From Mytilisepta virgata (Eukaryota > Mollusca > Bivalvia > Mytilida > Mytilidae), in NCBI GenBank assembly GCA_028015205.1, contig CM051508.1:10000001-10064000 (forward strand): a stretch of 64,000 nt of DNA, written 5' to 3'. Shown here piece after piece: positions 24,010-35,916 of the stretch. Position numbers and translations under genes: made by a program. Position 1 is the first letter of the stretch, and the number at the start of each line of letters is the position of its first letter. Below the pieces are notes generated by a model, which worked only from the letters and a program-made list of their open reading frames with translations, searched no databases and was not told the DNA's origin.

Positions 24010-25160
24010 TGTCTGACAACCACGGAAGCATTATCCCGGTGTGGAAGGCGGATATCGACTAGCCTGAAATTAATACACGTACATCATGAACATACATTTA
24101 AGTAGATCTTATAAACTGTTATACTACATAATCAATACTCATGGACAATAATACACACACCCTGATTCAAATGAATACATTTATTTAAATCCACGTTGGT
24201 TGTTTACGTGTCAATAGATGTAACCTCAACGACATGACTGAAGAAGCGATTCTCATTAATTTTTAAAGATTTTAGCAGGTAATATTGATTTTTTTCCTTC
24301 AAATTTTACGACAAAGTTAAAAGGGGGACGGGATGTAACATTATAAATCTTGAAGTTTTGGGATTATACCGGAACACGGTTATATTAAAGTTCTAGAACA
24401 TTCCAACAATATTCATGTTCAACCGAATACCGATATGATCTCTTTATGTAAAATGATTTAATAGCTTTTCAAATGTTTAAAAGGAGAGAGGAAGTAAAAT
24501 ATAGCTGGGACACTTGGAGACTTGTATTATTTCTGCAGCATGTATGGGCCTGATTGTTTGGAGGGTGATACTTAGCATAAACATTTTCCCCCAAAATCCG
24601 CTACTGTGTTTCATTGCCATGGACTTTATCAATCGCATTTTTTTACCCTTATATCCTTTCACTAAATTTGTGAGGCTTAATTTTTCCCAGATACCATTTT
24701 CAATCAAGTTAATCTATTCATAGTTTTCTACATCATATGGAAACACTAAAAAGTCGTGCTATTTAATTCGGTTAGATACTATCTGCAGTCACAGTAAATA
24801 CACTTTAAATATTAAATGTCAACGGCATGTGGAATTATTTTATAATTTATCATGATTTGAATTGTATTTAATAGACATAGAAGTCATGATTTTGTATGTA
24901 TTGGATAAGAGAATTTCATTTTTGAGAAGAACACAGACATATTATATTTTATAAGGTACGGAAATTCTTATAACGTTTACCATGTATAATTATTTTGATA
25001 TTTATTTAACGAATATATGCAATGTATTTACATTTATTTACTATTTTCACGCACGCATTATGTATTACGTATATATTTTGCGCGATATTTATATAAAGGA
25101 GTTGAACAAGTCAAATAAACTTCTAAGACGGGGTTATATTAATTTCAAAACTCAACAAAT
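24010..25160. other. Gene-free AT-rich stretch
   Basis: I see nothing in this interval that I can support: only short ORFs, AT-rich sequence and no clear repeats. Confidence 0.5.
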
Positions 25161-25985
25161 TTGACGGTTGTCATCATGACTTGATTGGCCAATACGAACT
25201 TTCTATCTTACGTATAAGACTAGATATCTTCAGTAAGATTTCATTTCCTGCTGGAATTGACACATCACCGGACTTCAAACGTCATTCATTGGCAATGGGA
25301 CGGGTGCCATTAAAGGAGCGGGACATGCTTACCCTTCCGGAGTACCTGATTTCATTCCCGGGTTTTCAGTTGGTGTTTACTTTGCTGTTGTATTAGTTCG
25401 TGCGCTGTCTTGTTCTGCTTTTGTTTAGTTTATTATATGGTTTTTTTATTGACTAACAATAAAATATAAGCCTAAATATGATAAAACCTGTCAATACATT
25501 ACAAAATGTCAAAGAACGTCAATACGGCACATGCCCGTCCAGTATGCCGTATTGACTAGTCAATATGACATATTGGACTGGTTAGACATTAAAGTATGCC
25601 GTATTGACTAGTCAATATGACATATTGGAATGGTTAGACATTAAAGGATCATATTGGACTAGTCAATATGACATATTGGACTGGTTAGTCAATAAAGGTA
25701 TAATTGCACAAGGTTTTCCATATTGGCTTAGTTATTGGTCCTTGGCTAGCCATATTGGACTTCGGGTTTGCATCAGTCCAATATGGCTTGCCTCGGACCA
25801 ATAACTAAGCCAATATGGAAAACCTTATGCAATAATACTATATTATTCCTTTAGTTGTGCATGTATCATTGCGGCGTTTGTCTGTTATGTTCCATTCTCA
25901 TGACTTTTCCCTTGTGTTTCGAAGTTACGGATTTTTCCCCATTGTTTTGTCGATTCGGTATACTTTTATCGATGTAAGAAGTAAG
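25160..25985 (+). repeat. Dispersed repeat family D, copy 1, split by a foldback insertion
   Basis: The left half (25160-25440: tcatcatgacttgattggcc, gatatcttcagtaagattt, gggacatgcttacccttcc) and the right half (25843-25985: ttattcctttagttgtgcatg) match in order the uninterrupted copy at 33000-33370. The sequence between the halves is the foldback described separately. Confidence 0.6.
25495..25838. mobile_element. Foldback insertion with tandem sub-repeats
   Basis: The left part has three copies of gtattgactagtcaatatga-catattgg (itself palindromic around actagt). The right part, 25698-25838, is a large hairpin with arms of about 60 bases (gcaca-aggttttccatattggctta and its complement). Confidence 0.55.
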
Positions 25986-26421
25986 ATTTTTAATTTCTGA
26001 TAGAGGGCACAACTGCATGACGATATTATAGTTAAAATTATTTGAAGGTTATATTAAACTTGTAGCACTCTTACAGTAAATTTATTTTTGAAGCCGCAGA
26101 TAACAAACAAATTATATACCTCCGTTAATGCCGTTTTATCATTTACTTTAATATTACACGAATAATTTGGATCGTTAAAATATTTAAAATAAAAGGGTTT
26201 TGGAAACGAGTATTGAGAATACTGGAAAAGCATTATCTTTAATCTCAGAACAAATAAATAATTTTTTTTAATACCAATTTTGATTCACAAGATGTGCACA
26301 TTTCGTCGATTAATGACTCATTAGTTGTGCTCAAGGCCTAATATATTGAAAACCAAAACAACAATAAAAAAAGTTGAAGATGATTCAAAAGGGGTAACGC
26401 CAAAACCATCTAAAATTATTA

Positions 26422-26725
26422 TTAAATACGTGCCCGCCTCGAGGTTGGGAGGTCATAAGTAAAACCAGACATACAAATTGACATTAGCTTGACAAAAGCA
26501 AAAGAAGTAAAAGAAAGGACAGGTTGAATCATATTCAGAATAATGTGACCGGATATAGCGACATGTTTTTCTTTGGAATGTTGCCTTCTGGGCAAGGAGG
26601 TTAAAAATCCGTCTGGGCATGTCATTCTAGTAAATAGCAGGGTTCTGATTTATATCAAATTCATACATATGTTCTCATTTAAATATGCATGAAATAATTG
26701 CCACTAAATACAACACAACAGTCTA
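26422..26725 (+). repeat. SINE family A, decayed copy
   Basis: The later body matches copies 1 and 2 in order (gttaaaaatccgtctgggca, agtaaatagcagggttctga, ccactaaatacaacacaaca), but the tRNA-like head is almost gone. No coding content. Confidence 0.45.
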
Positions 26726-27689
26726 TCAGACCAAATAAAAATATACGAGTTCTTAGGGTTTCCTTATGTTACGATTTTTATGAGATACTTGTATAAGGAC
26801 CAGAAATTCCTCACATATTCCAACCCTAATTTTCAAAGCATGAAACCCTAAACACATTATTTGTTTTTATTTGGCCCCAATCATTATATAAATTTTAGGT
26901 ACATGTATTAGGAATATCGAAATAATTTAAATAACAGAAGGATAAACAACGAAGGTAAACCGAACGTCATTTTTTCTCGCAGATATTAGTTATTTAAAAA
27001 CAATAACAAAAGAATAATAGAACTTGATCCTAAACGATAAAACAATAATCGATCGTTTGTACCAACAGATTGTCAGTCACAGCTGTCACCTCAGTATATT
27101 GTCATCTGATAATCAACACTTGTAAGATCATCTAAAAGTGTGACGAGGAGACAAAAAAAAAAAAAGATTTTCAATGGAATTTTAAAGGTAGGCATGTACA
27201 TTTTTACCACTCCGCAGTTACGTATGTTTTTGTTATCAGAATATTTTGATGTGTTTCGGAATCATCCTGCCGAGATCTGTTCGATTCCAATCTCAATGGT
27301 GAAGATCGCCCGGCGTTCGAGTTTACGGGGACTCGGCCATTTCTATACATGTACTTCAACTTCTTTCAGGTTCGACTATATGTCACTAAAATCTTGGAAC
27401 CACTAGCATAAATATGTTAAATGTTGCTGAAACTGTCGGAAATACGCACACACATACACAAACATATACACACAAAATCTTGGACAATTTTAAATCTTTA
27501 AATGTGGCTGTTATTTTATGTTATTGAAACACAACAAACAAAGAAATTGTAAAAATAATACTTAACAAACAAATAAGTTACTAACAATTTTCACGTCACA
27601 CTTAACATGAGCATCTAGATTTAACACCAAAATGAATTAAGATCTCTTTTAAAATTGTATTCTTTTTTTGCATTTTACAGTTTTGCGAA

Positions 27690-28728
27690 ATGAAACAAGA
27701 CCAAAGCACTATGACGTAAGTAAAATATTCAGTCTTTAAATTTAAGTTTTTCCTTCACAACCCATTATTTCTGTTTTTTCTAATATGCTTTTCATATATA
27801 TCTGAAGGTATCCACAGAAAGGCCATCTGCATCTTTCCCAGAACGTACACGAAAATAAAATAGCCTCGATTTGATGAGGAATGCGTTGAATCGTTATCTC
27901 CCCTAAGCTCGTTAAAATATCTCAGTTTTATAATTCTTGCATTTTATTTAAATCAGCCCAAATTAAGATACAAATTCAGTTGCCGAAAAAGGTAAAAATT
28001 GGTACATAAAAGTTTCTGTCTGGGAAATCAGAGTAAAGTCATGACTAGTGCCTTGTAGAAACCTTAATGCTGGGAAATCAGAGTAAAGTCACGACTAGTG
28101 CCTTTTAGAAACCTTAATGCTGGGAAATCAGAGTAAAGTCGTGACTAGTGCCTTGTAGAAACCTTAATGCTGGAAAGAGGACAAAGTTGAGTATTTCTGC
28201 GTGATAGCTACTTTTAACAAGAATAAACTATGATTCCTTCGAATCTAAAAGAATTTGTCTTCACAAAGCATCTCGCAGGTTCATGAGGTTTACGGTTTTA
28301 ATAAAGTACATGATCATTTGCCTAAACTTTGCAAAATATAATTTGTTAGAAAATTAAGGCCAATTAACCGTTCATCCACCTTAACCAAGATAAAATAGAA
28401 AAAATGGAAAATTATGGTACATATTTTCATTTATTACACCCGGAAGAAGTCTAATTATTGTTCAAGAAGCAAGAAATTACAACAGACTCCCCCACCCCAC
28501 AAAAAAGAAAACAAAAACAAAAACAAAAAAACAAAAAAAAAACAAAAAAAAAACAAAAAACAAAAAAACATATATAAATCAATCCAGTTTGGTTTCAAGA
28601 GCGGACATGAAGAAAAGTTATTTACTAATAATAATATCGACAAAAGAATACCGAAGCGACAAGACACTGGGAAATGTCCATAAACCGAAATCCAAAGGCA
28701 AGGAAAGTGCAACGAAACAGACAAATAC

Positions 28729-28768
<40 letters not shown>

Positions 28769-30380
28769 ACAAAATCTGTCAACATCTTTTAATTCGTTGT
28801 TCTATGGATTGTGCAAGATTTTCCTTTATATATTTTAGGAAATTAATACCGAAACTGAAGAAACTAGCAGTAATAGGACTTGTACTAGGAACGACATTTA
28901 TACGATGGAACGGAGAAAAATGTCTGGTTAGAGGTGAAGAACTTTTTGACGACAAGTGGATTGTGAAAAGTGTCGTTGTGTCTGAAATCATTGGAGTCAT
29001 ATATATTCTTGCAGCCTTCCGAGTAGAAGAATATCGACAAATTACCGAAAATACAGAAGGTTTAACGATTTTCTTCGTCCTGCACTGTATTTGTGGTGCT
29101 GTAATGAAATATTACGATACTTTACCTCTGGATCACAGAGGGTTCGATTTTGCGCCTGCGCTGATGCCTATCATTATACAACTGTGTTCTATTGTATGCA
29201 AAGGTACCAGTCTTCAAGGAAGCTCAATGATAGCTACCATTTTGCTTACATTCGGAGCCTTTCTAGTCACTTTAGGCAATACCACAAACTTAACCGTATA
29301 CAGAATAGATTATTTATCGTTTGCAATGATATTTCTTACAGCTATGAAGTTACTCTGCTTAAAACATTTAAAAAACCAAGGTGTAAATATTCATGCACGT
29401 GGAAACACCATATTTGGGCTTATCGCAGCCACTGCTTTTGTTGTGCCTATTCTTGAATTTATAGGAGAATCGAATCTAGGAACGTATCTCCTCGTATCTT
29501 CTTTATCTGGCTTGACCTCTGTAGGATTGGTTTTTCTGATATATAATCACATTCTGAACGCCAATACTGTATTTGAAACTTCAAGCTATTACACGATTGG
29601 ATATTTATTGCACCAGATAATTCAAAGTGAGGCTGTTAATATAATATTCATTTTGATTGGTGTGTGTATTCTTATTGGCTATTACGTAAAGAACGGTCAT
29701 CAACAACAGGAGGATACTACAACACCATTTAAAGGTAGGTTTAACTTCATAAAAGTGGAAGGTGGGGGAGGGATCTTGGGTTGGGCCTGATTTCCGAGTG
29801 GACTTTAAATTCAACTCCAGTATTCTTGCGGAAAGTCGGTGTTTCGGCACCCTCCGCGAATACAGTCTGGTCGCCTCGGTATAATAATTTGCGATACAAA
29901 TAGTGCAAGGGCCCAATAAATTCTAACCTAACTCAATGAAAACCATGAACCACACTTTAAATGGACTTTCATATATATATATCCAGTTACACATTTTCAA
30001 CATTCAAATCTTTTATGAATACTAGGTCTACCATTTTAGGCTTCAAGTTTGCTATTAAATTTATACAATATGTAATAAATATTTAATAAAGGATTTTTAT
30101 TTTTTTATTTCTGGAGAACTAGGGTAGGTGTGTAAAAGCTATAGCTGCTAATTTTATGAGAAAAATTTTAATTGTATATCACCTTGTATTTTTTTCAGAT
30201 ATGACAGTTTCAAGCCACGAACTTTTTACACGAATGGAGTTCATCTTATTTCTTGGCGGCGTGCTTGCCACATTTTTATATATCCTGCCACCAAAAGTTA
30301 GCAACAGAGATATAAACAATTTAAGTTATGTGGGGTTGGACAAAATTGTAAGGAAACTTTTGCATAAACCACAAAGTTGA
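27690..30380 (+). CDS. Polytopic membrane protein, possibly drug/metabolite-transporter-like (three exons)
   Basis: Proposed exons are 27690-27715 (MKQDQSTM plus two bases), 28839-29734 and 30199-30380. Borders are GTAAGT...TTTTAG and GTAGGT...TTTCAG and the frame is continuous, giving 367 codons. A poly(A) signal AATAAA is at 30418-30423. The product has about ten hydrophobic segments, for example LAVIGLVLGTTF, VVVSEIIGVIYILAAF, IFFVLHCICGAVM, MIATILLTFGAFLV, FGLIAATAFVVPIL, LSGLTSVGLVFLIY, IIFILIGVCILIGYYV and, in exon 3, FILFLGGVLATFLYIL, ending in a short basic tail (KLLHKPQS). Number and spacing of segments resemble the drug/metabolite transporter (EamA/SLC35-like) fold, but I see no family signature, so substrate and location are open. 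The 26-nt first exon is the least certain part; an ATG at 28804 within intron 1 is the alternative. Confidence 0.7.
28021..28170. repeat. 50-bp tandem repeat, three copies
   Basis: Exact 50-bp period starting tgggaaatcagagtaaagtc at 28021, 28071 and 28121, differing at only a few positions. It lies in intron 1 of the membrane-protein gene. Confidence 0.95.
28737..28763. repeat. Poly-A tract
   Basis: A run of about 27 A, preceded by a ccaaaaacaaaaac-type A-rich segment at 28500-28570. It lies in intron 1 of the membrane-protein gene, just upstream of the exon 2 acceptor. Confidence 0.85.
29790..29930. repeat. Possible SINE fragment in intron 2
   Basis: It contains a tRNA-like start (ggcctgatttccgagtgg) and later gtcgcctcggtataataat. 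It resembles other tRNA-derived pieces in the window but is too short and decayed to classify. Confidence 0.3.
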
Positions 30381-30785
30381 TAATTTATTGTTATGATTAA
30401 GTATACATGTATTTATTAATAAAACAAAATGCGGGATTATTATTCTGTGGAAATTGTATCTTTGATTAAAGGTGTAAAACGACATTCATATGACGTCAAA
30501 CGACCTTGGGCCCAGGTCAAACAGTCTAAGAAATGGCTGGAGAAATTTGGAATTTGAACTGGATTTTGAATAATTTAAGGTTATTGTATAGGCTTTCTGG
30601 TCTTGAGCCTTCCTCGTGTTCCTGTTGTCATGATCTGATGAAATACACATACAAATTGCATGAGATTGGTAGCAAATCCAACACAATTAATCAAAATATC
30701 ATTTCGTAATGATTCTTGTATTTGACCAATTATTGGTCCTTGATCAGCAGCATTGGCATTCAGTTTTATACCCAAACTGTCGCTA

Positions 30786-30820
30786 CCCCCCCCCCCCCCC
30801 CCCCCACACACACACAGAAA
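30786..30820. repeat. Poly-C(20) next to (CA)n
   Basis: An uninterrupted C run of about 20 is followed by a short CA repeat. It borders the dispersed repeat that follows. Confidence 0.8.
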
Positions 30821-30839
30821 GATAACAGCCTCTAAAGTA

Positions 30840-31200
30840 AAATAGTGTAGTAGAATAGAGAATGGGAACGGGGAATGTGTCAAAGAGACAGCAACCCGAC
30901 CAAAGAACAGAAAACAGCCCAAGGCTACCAATAGGTCTTCAACACAGGTAGAAAATCCCGCACCCGGAGGCGGTTATCAGCAGGCCCCTAGACAATTATG
31001 CATACTTGTTCAGTGAAATGGGCGGCACACTAAACTCCGAAACACACAAATGAACCAAAATTACAAAAACACACAAATGAACCAAAATTACAAAAACACA
31101 CAAGACTAACAAAGGATAGAGGTTCCTGGCTTAGGACAGACGCAATAATGCGGCGGGGTTAAACAAGTTTTGTGAGTCTTAACCCCCCCCCCCCCCCCCC
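30840..31200 (+). repeat. Mussel-type dispersed repeat
   Basis: Marked by gacagcaacccgaccaaag, cccgcacccggaggcg, actaacaaaggatagagg and gcggcggggttaaacaag. I recognise this as a very common dispersed repeat of mussel genomes, which supports the taxonomic guess. It carries a local 27-bp tandem duplication (acacacaaatgaaccaaaat) at about 31042-31096 and ends at a C run (31183-31200). Confidence 0.55.
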
Positions 31201-31249
31201 AGTTCTATTTTACTTCATTTATGTTCAATGCTTTCTGTTTTGTCTGTAT

Positions 31250-31555
31250 TTAAAACAGTTTCCATCCGCTCATTATTCCACCATTTGTGCTCAGGCTTGG
31301 TTTAGTACATATATAAACCACGACACCTATCGCCATATGTTCATCATGTATTTCTTCAATGTTCGAAAGGATGCTGCCAAATGGAGTTGAATTTATAACA
31401 ATCTCAGAGTAAATAAATCTGTTCACGTGGGAGACAACAGTCCATGTGAAAACATAATATCCGTGGGAAGAGTAGTAAACATACCGTTGTGTTGGTTATA
31501 AGCAACCCCAATGTCCATGTCTATATTCCGAAGACCCAGTAGTCAGTTGAAATCC
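31250..31555 (-). pseudogene. C1q-domain pseudogene
   Basis: On the minus strand this stretch aligns by eye with exon 2 of the C1q gene at 34027-34448. Shared stretches include aaaacagtttccatcc, catatggtcatc-like, gatgctgccaaatggagttg and accgttgtgttggttataag. A segment equivalent to the 'VVVAEVAKGDV' coding part is missing and the frame is broken. The 5' coiled-coil exon is not present nearby. It is a decayed duplicate lying about 2.8 kb from the intact gene. Confidence 0.75.
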
Positions 31556-32039
31556 TAACAGTCCGAAAACACATTGGTCTGAAAGCTCAATAAATCCAAT
31601 GGTCCAAAAGGCCAATCATTTGGCCAAAAAGTCATAAAAGTTGTCCGACTAAAACGGGCTGCTTTATTTCAAACCATAATAAATGCGATGTGTTATGTGT
31701 AAATTTTTAAATATTATTGCTGCGTTATATATTTAAAACCTAAAACTGCGGCACGTGCCATATAGTTCCCTGGTCGAGACCACAAAATTCGAGACGGGAC
31801 TATCTAAAGACCGTTTATCCGAATATTTGGTCTTAATTATCCACAAAGTATCAGGGGAGAAGATTTTGTAAATGGTTTATTAAGAAATTTGCTATTATTG
31901 GTAATGGTAGCCATATTGGTTTAAGGTTCAGACTTCCAGACACCCTGTTGAAAGAAGACCACATTAGTACGATTCCACCAAAGAATGGTTTTAATTGCCA
32001 CAGTATTATTAGTAGGAATCACAGAGTATCGCAAAAAAT

Positions 32040-32720
32040 CATGTTGTATTGTGATATATATCGAAACATACCACATGTCTGGACCTGCGTCAACGCCATA
32101 ACATGCAAAAATTCAAAGTAAAAATTTGTCAAATTTGTCTCCAAATAAGAGGTGCACATCTTCAATGTGTATGTTTGAAAATATTGGTTGAATACAGTGG
32201 GAGTTACAGATTACACAAAGTATGCACCGTTCATAAGCTCCGGAAGGGAGCTGTTATCGTAGAAGTGTCGATTTGGCTACTGTACTTAGAAGATTTTTTT
32301 ATGCAATCGGAAGTTGAAACCGGTTTTGCGCTAAGACTCGAATGTGGGTCCGTTCGCCCCAATGTACGTATTTTCCGCCTTGGATCCGTTCAAAGCCTTT
32401 GTTAAGATATTTTGTTAAATAATTTTTCATGGGAAATATGGATACACATTTCCTGATATACCCTTCTTAAAAAACTGAGGGAGCTCATCAGGTAACACCT
32501 GCCTCATCTTCAATATGTATATAAACACTATGCAGAGTTTTAAAAATATTGGTTCAATAATTTCCGATCGAGTTACGGATTACACAAAGTATGCTCCCCT
32601 AAACGTGACGGATGGACGAAGTCGATCGGCTACTAGACCAGCTTTCACCGTTGGTAAAGCAGGTAAAAATTATAAAAAAAGACTGAAATTTAAGTCTATA
32701 GAATCAGATATGATTTAAGG
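32040..32720. repeat. Degenerate duplicated segment
   Basis: Two related blocks (about 32100-32250 and 32490-32640) share 'catcttcaatgtgtat', 'aaaaatattggttgaata' and 'ggattacacaaagtatgc'. Small ORFs here look accidental. Origin unknown. Confidence 0.4.
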
Positions 32721-32999
32721 ACCTAAACTGCATGTATAGTAGTAAATAGTTTGATTTGAACAATAAAATTGGTAATAAACGGCCGGCATTTACTTTTCTA
32801 GGCTATACAACATTACAAAAATCCTTTCTTTAAGTGTTCATTGATGCTTATTCGGAGTTTTTATTGTACCGTGAAACAACGGTTTTCCAAAAATATCGTT
32901 TCGGATTGTACAGTACTTTCTCGGTAAAGCGAGATTGTTGTCACATTAAAGTCAGGGTTATGTTCAGTGTTTGTTAATTTCATCCCTATAATTTTTTAC

Positions 33000-33370
33000 G
33001 GTCGTCATCACGAATTGATTGGCTGACACGAAGTTTCTATCTCACGTATGAGACAAGATATCTTCAGTAAGATTTGACGTCCTTAGGGAATTGACGCCTC
33101 GCCGGACTTGATACTTCGCAGGATTCTTAACGCGACGAGTGCCTTTAACGCAACAGGACATGCTTACCCTTCCGAAACACTCTATAACACTCCCATTGCT
33201 AATGCTTTAGTTTCTCTTTTTTTTTAAAGTCTGTTTAGTATATTATATGTGTTTATTCCTTTAGTTATACATGTATCCTTGTGGCGTTTGTTTGTTGTGT
33301 TCCCTTCACAGGAGTCTGTCTTGCCTTTGTATTTAGATTTTAAGGACATTTCCCACTGTTTTGTAGCGTC
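33000..33370 (+). repeat. Dispersed repeat family D, copy 2 (uninterrupted)
   Basis: Same ordered segments as the copy at 25160-25985 (gatatcttcagtaagattt, ggacatgcttacccttcc, tttattcctttagtta), without the foldback insertion. Confidence 0.6.
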
Positions 33371-33394
33371 TGTATTCTTTTGCCGATATGTACA

Positions 33395-33553
33395 TATTAT
33401 CAGGTTTCCTACAAACGTATATCATAAAATATCAGCCGCGAGACACAATGTGAAGCTTTTTCGGCGAGTGAGCGTAGCGAACGAGCCAACAAGCTTCATA
33501 TTGTGTCGAGCGGCTTATATTTTACGATATACGTTTGCAGAAAACCTGATAAT
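33395..33553. mobile_element. Foldback/MITE-like palindrome
   Basis: The left arm begins tattatcaggttt and the right arm ends aaacctgataata. The arms of about 65 bases (acgtatatcataaaatat, agacacaat-tgaagctt) are nearly complementary around a short centre, gcgagtgagcgtagcgaacg, itself partly palindromic. Confidence 0.7.
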
Positions 33554-33844
33554 AAATTTATCGTATTGTTAACTAGCAATCTTAATGGATTTTCTTACTT
33601 TTCAATGGCCATCCGCCTATAACCGGATGTTTTCCTGATATATTCGGGTCAACGTCGGGCCAAACATTATGACGTCGCTGATATATTCGGGTCACCTCAT
33701 ATTAGGGTCGGGTCAAATCTTTACGACGTCACAGTGCCGAAATACGGGAAATTCTGAATGCCTCAGCAGGTCGATATATCCATAGGGAAATACGATAACT
33801 AAACGAACTATTACATGTATTAGATATACCGGTATATATCATTA

Positions 33845-33862
33845 CCCCCCCCCCCCCCCCCA
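33845..33862. repeat. Poly-C tract
   Basis: Run of about 17 C, 165 bp downstream of the C1q gene on the minus strand. Confidence 0.85.
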
Positions 33863-34026
33863 ATTTTTGTAATTCCCTTTATTACATAATAAAGACATAA
33901 ATATCTCTCGGCACGATATGACATTTTATGGCTTTTAAAAATTATAAAGGCATCGTGACTAAAAACAATACGGTATTATATTTTTTCTCATTTATTTTAA
34001 ATGGTTTGTGTCTAGTCATGCAGTAT

Positions 34027-35916
34027 TTAAAACAGTTTCCATCCACTGAACGAAGTACGACGATAAGATGAACTCGTTATTGCCCCTACTATGCTCACGT
34101 TGGGATTTGTACGTATATAAACCACGTCCCCTTTAGCAACCTCGGCCACCACGACACCAGTCGCCATATGGTCATCGCTAATTTCTTCACTGTTGGTAAG
34201 GATGCTGCCAAATGGAGTTGAATTTATAACAATTTCAGAGAAAATATATCCGCGGTAATAGCATGATACCGTCCAAGTGAAAACATAATATCCATGGGAA
34301 GGTGTAGTAAACATACCGTTGTGTTGGTTATAAGCAGATCCAAGATTTGTCTTGACAACATCAAAAATAAACGTATGGTGCCGTCCTGGATTAGATTCAT
34401 CTTTACTCATATAGGCGTAAAAGGCTACTGAATCATCAGGATTTGTAACTAAAATTGAAACGAAGAAACAATTTTTTACAAGATAGATTTGGTCTTCTTA
34501 AATTTACAATATCTATCCCCTGGTCTAGTTTTATAGGTAGTTTGTATTGCACATGGTAGATCTCCTTAGCTGAAATTTGGCTTCCTATTTCGGTATATTT
34601 GGTTATGAGTACCTCTTGTTTATAATAAAATTGGTTTTTCGTCTTCCAAATGTTTCGGTTTTAATGCTGCTGATGAGAGGTAACTCATTGAAATGCGTCG
34701 TATACAGCATAGTATAAATTTACTATATCTAATATTAGTATCTTTGGATTGTTATTTTGTAGTAACAAGTAATTATCAGTAGTCTGTGAACACATACCGA
34801 GATTGAGAATTTGAATTCTAAGTAGTGATCAGGTTTATTCAACTCCAATTGCTTGAATAACCAGTTTTCTCCGGATACTCCGGCTTTCCTAACTTCGAAT
34901 TCTCAACTATACAAGTGAAATGTTAAATCGTCTCACGAAAAACGTTACTCTTTGAAGGATTTCTAGACCGAAATTAATTTTGTATATTCGAAAGCTGCTA
35001 CAGTGATAGAAACTTGAGGTAACTAGTTATGTTTACTGTCAAAATTTAACTATGAACATATATGAGCTCGTTTTACGTTTGACTCGAAAGGTCATTTCCG
35101 GTATCAAAAATATTAAGACTAATAAGATGCATAAAAGTCGTATCACCGCGAATTCCTCAAAAATTAAATAAATATAACCTATAGAACAATGAAAATTTGA
35201 TGTGTATCTTTTCATCATTGATTGCAGTGTCGTTGTTAACATTGTTCTAAGTTTTATTTAGAAAAATAAAAAAAGCAAACCTGTTAGCAGCCGCTTCATG
35301 ATATTACCAACCGATTTCCTTCTTTGTGTCATTTTATCGGTTTCCGGAATTTGCTTACGTGTATATTTTTATCATTGATTGCAGTGTCGTTGTTAACATT
35401 GTTCTTGATAAGTACAATACTTCTAAGTTTTATTTATAAAAATAAAAAAAGTAAACCTGTCAGGAGCCTCTTCTTGATATGACCAACCGATTTCCTTCTT
35501 TGTGTCACTTTATCGGTTTCCGGAATTTGCTTAAGAATGGATTTCGATCCTAGTGTTACCGAATCATGTGTATTATTTGTTATAGTAACTGCTGCTTTAT
35601 CTGTGTCACTAGGCATCAAATTGGACATTTGACAAGTAGCATGAAGTTTGACTATTTCATCTTTCAGATACTGTTTTTCGTTTCGGTGATTGTTGTTTTC
35701 CTTTTCCAAATTCCGGATTCGTTTTTCTTGAATTTCAAGTTTTAACTGAAGTTCACGAATTGTCACAGCCTGCTGTTCTTGACGTTTCAACACACCACCG
35801 ATTTGTTTCTGAATCTGTCTTTCAATAATGCTTAAAATCGGATCGTTTTCATCATTTGCAAAGGCCACGACAGGAACGATTGACACTAAAGTAAAAACTA
35901 TATGCACAAATTCCAT
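34027..35916 (-). CDS. Secreted coiled-coil C1q-domain protein, gene 3 (two exons)
   Basis: In sense order, exon 1 is 35916-35457 and exon 2 is 34448-34027. The splice is phase 1 with donor GTTTAC and acceptor TTTTAG, giving 293 codons. Exon 1 encodes a signal peptide (MEFVHIVFTLVSIVPVVAFA) and a basic/acidic coiled coil (QEQQAVTIRELQLKLEIQEKR and following). Joining restores the classical start of a C1q domain, VAFYAYMSK, which is not part of the open frame that begins at the first Met of exon 2. The rest of the domain includes VVKTNLGSAYN, GMFTTPSHGYYVFTW and the C-terminal SFSGWKLF. A minus-strand AATAAA lies at 33996-33991. This domain is closer to standard C1q than those of genes 1 and 2. 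Probably a secreted recognition protein with unknown ligand. Confidence 0.88.
35221..35354 (-). repeat. Partial tandem duplication of the end of exon 1 of C1q gene 3
   Basis: It matches 35390-35534 closely, including the last codons of exon 1 (IPETDK.TQRRKSVG..), the splice donor and the adjoining intron sequence. The duplicated coding part remains open and keeps a GT donor but has no obvious acceptor. It sits within the intron. Confidence 0.75.

Noticed and set aside
28414..28792. Lys/Asn-rich or Phe-rich ORFs around the A-rich tracts
   Set aside because: They are products of poly-A/poly-T sequence within an intron.
32103..32405. 100-aa ORF with several cysteines
   Set aside because: It lies in a degenerate duplicated segment with no homologous features and no splice support.
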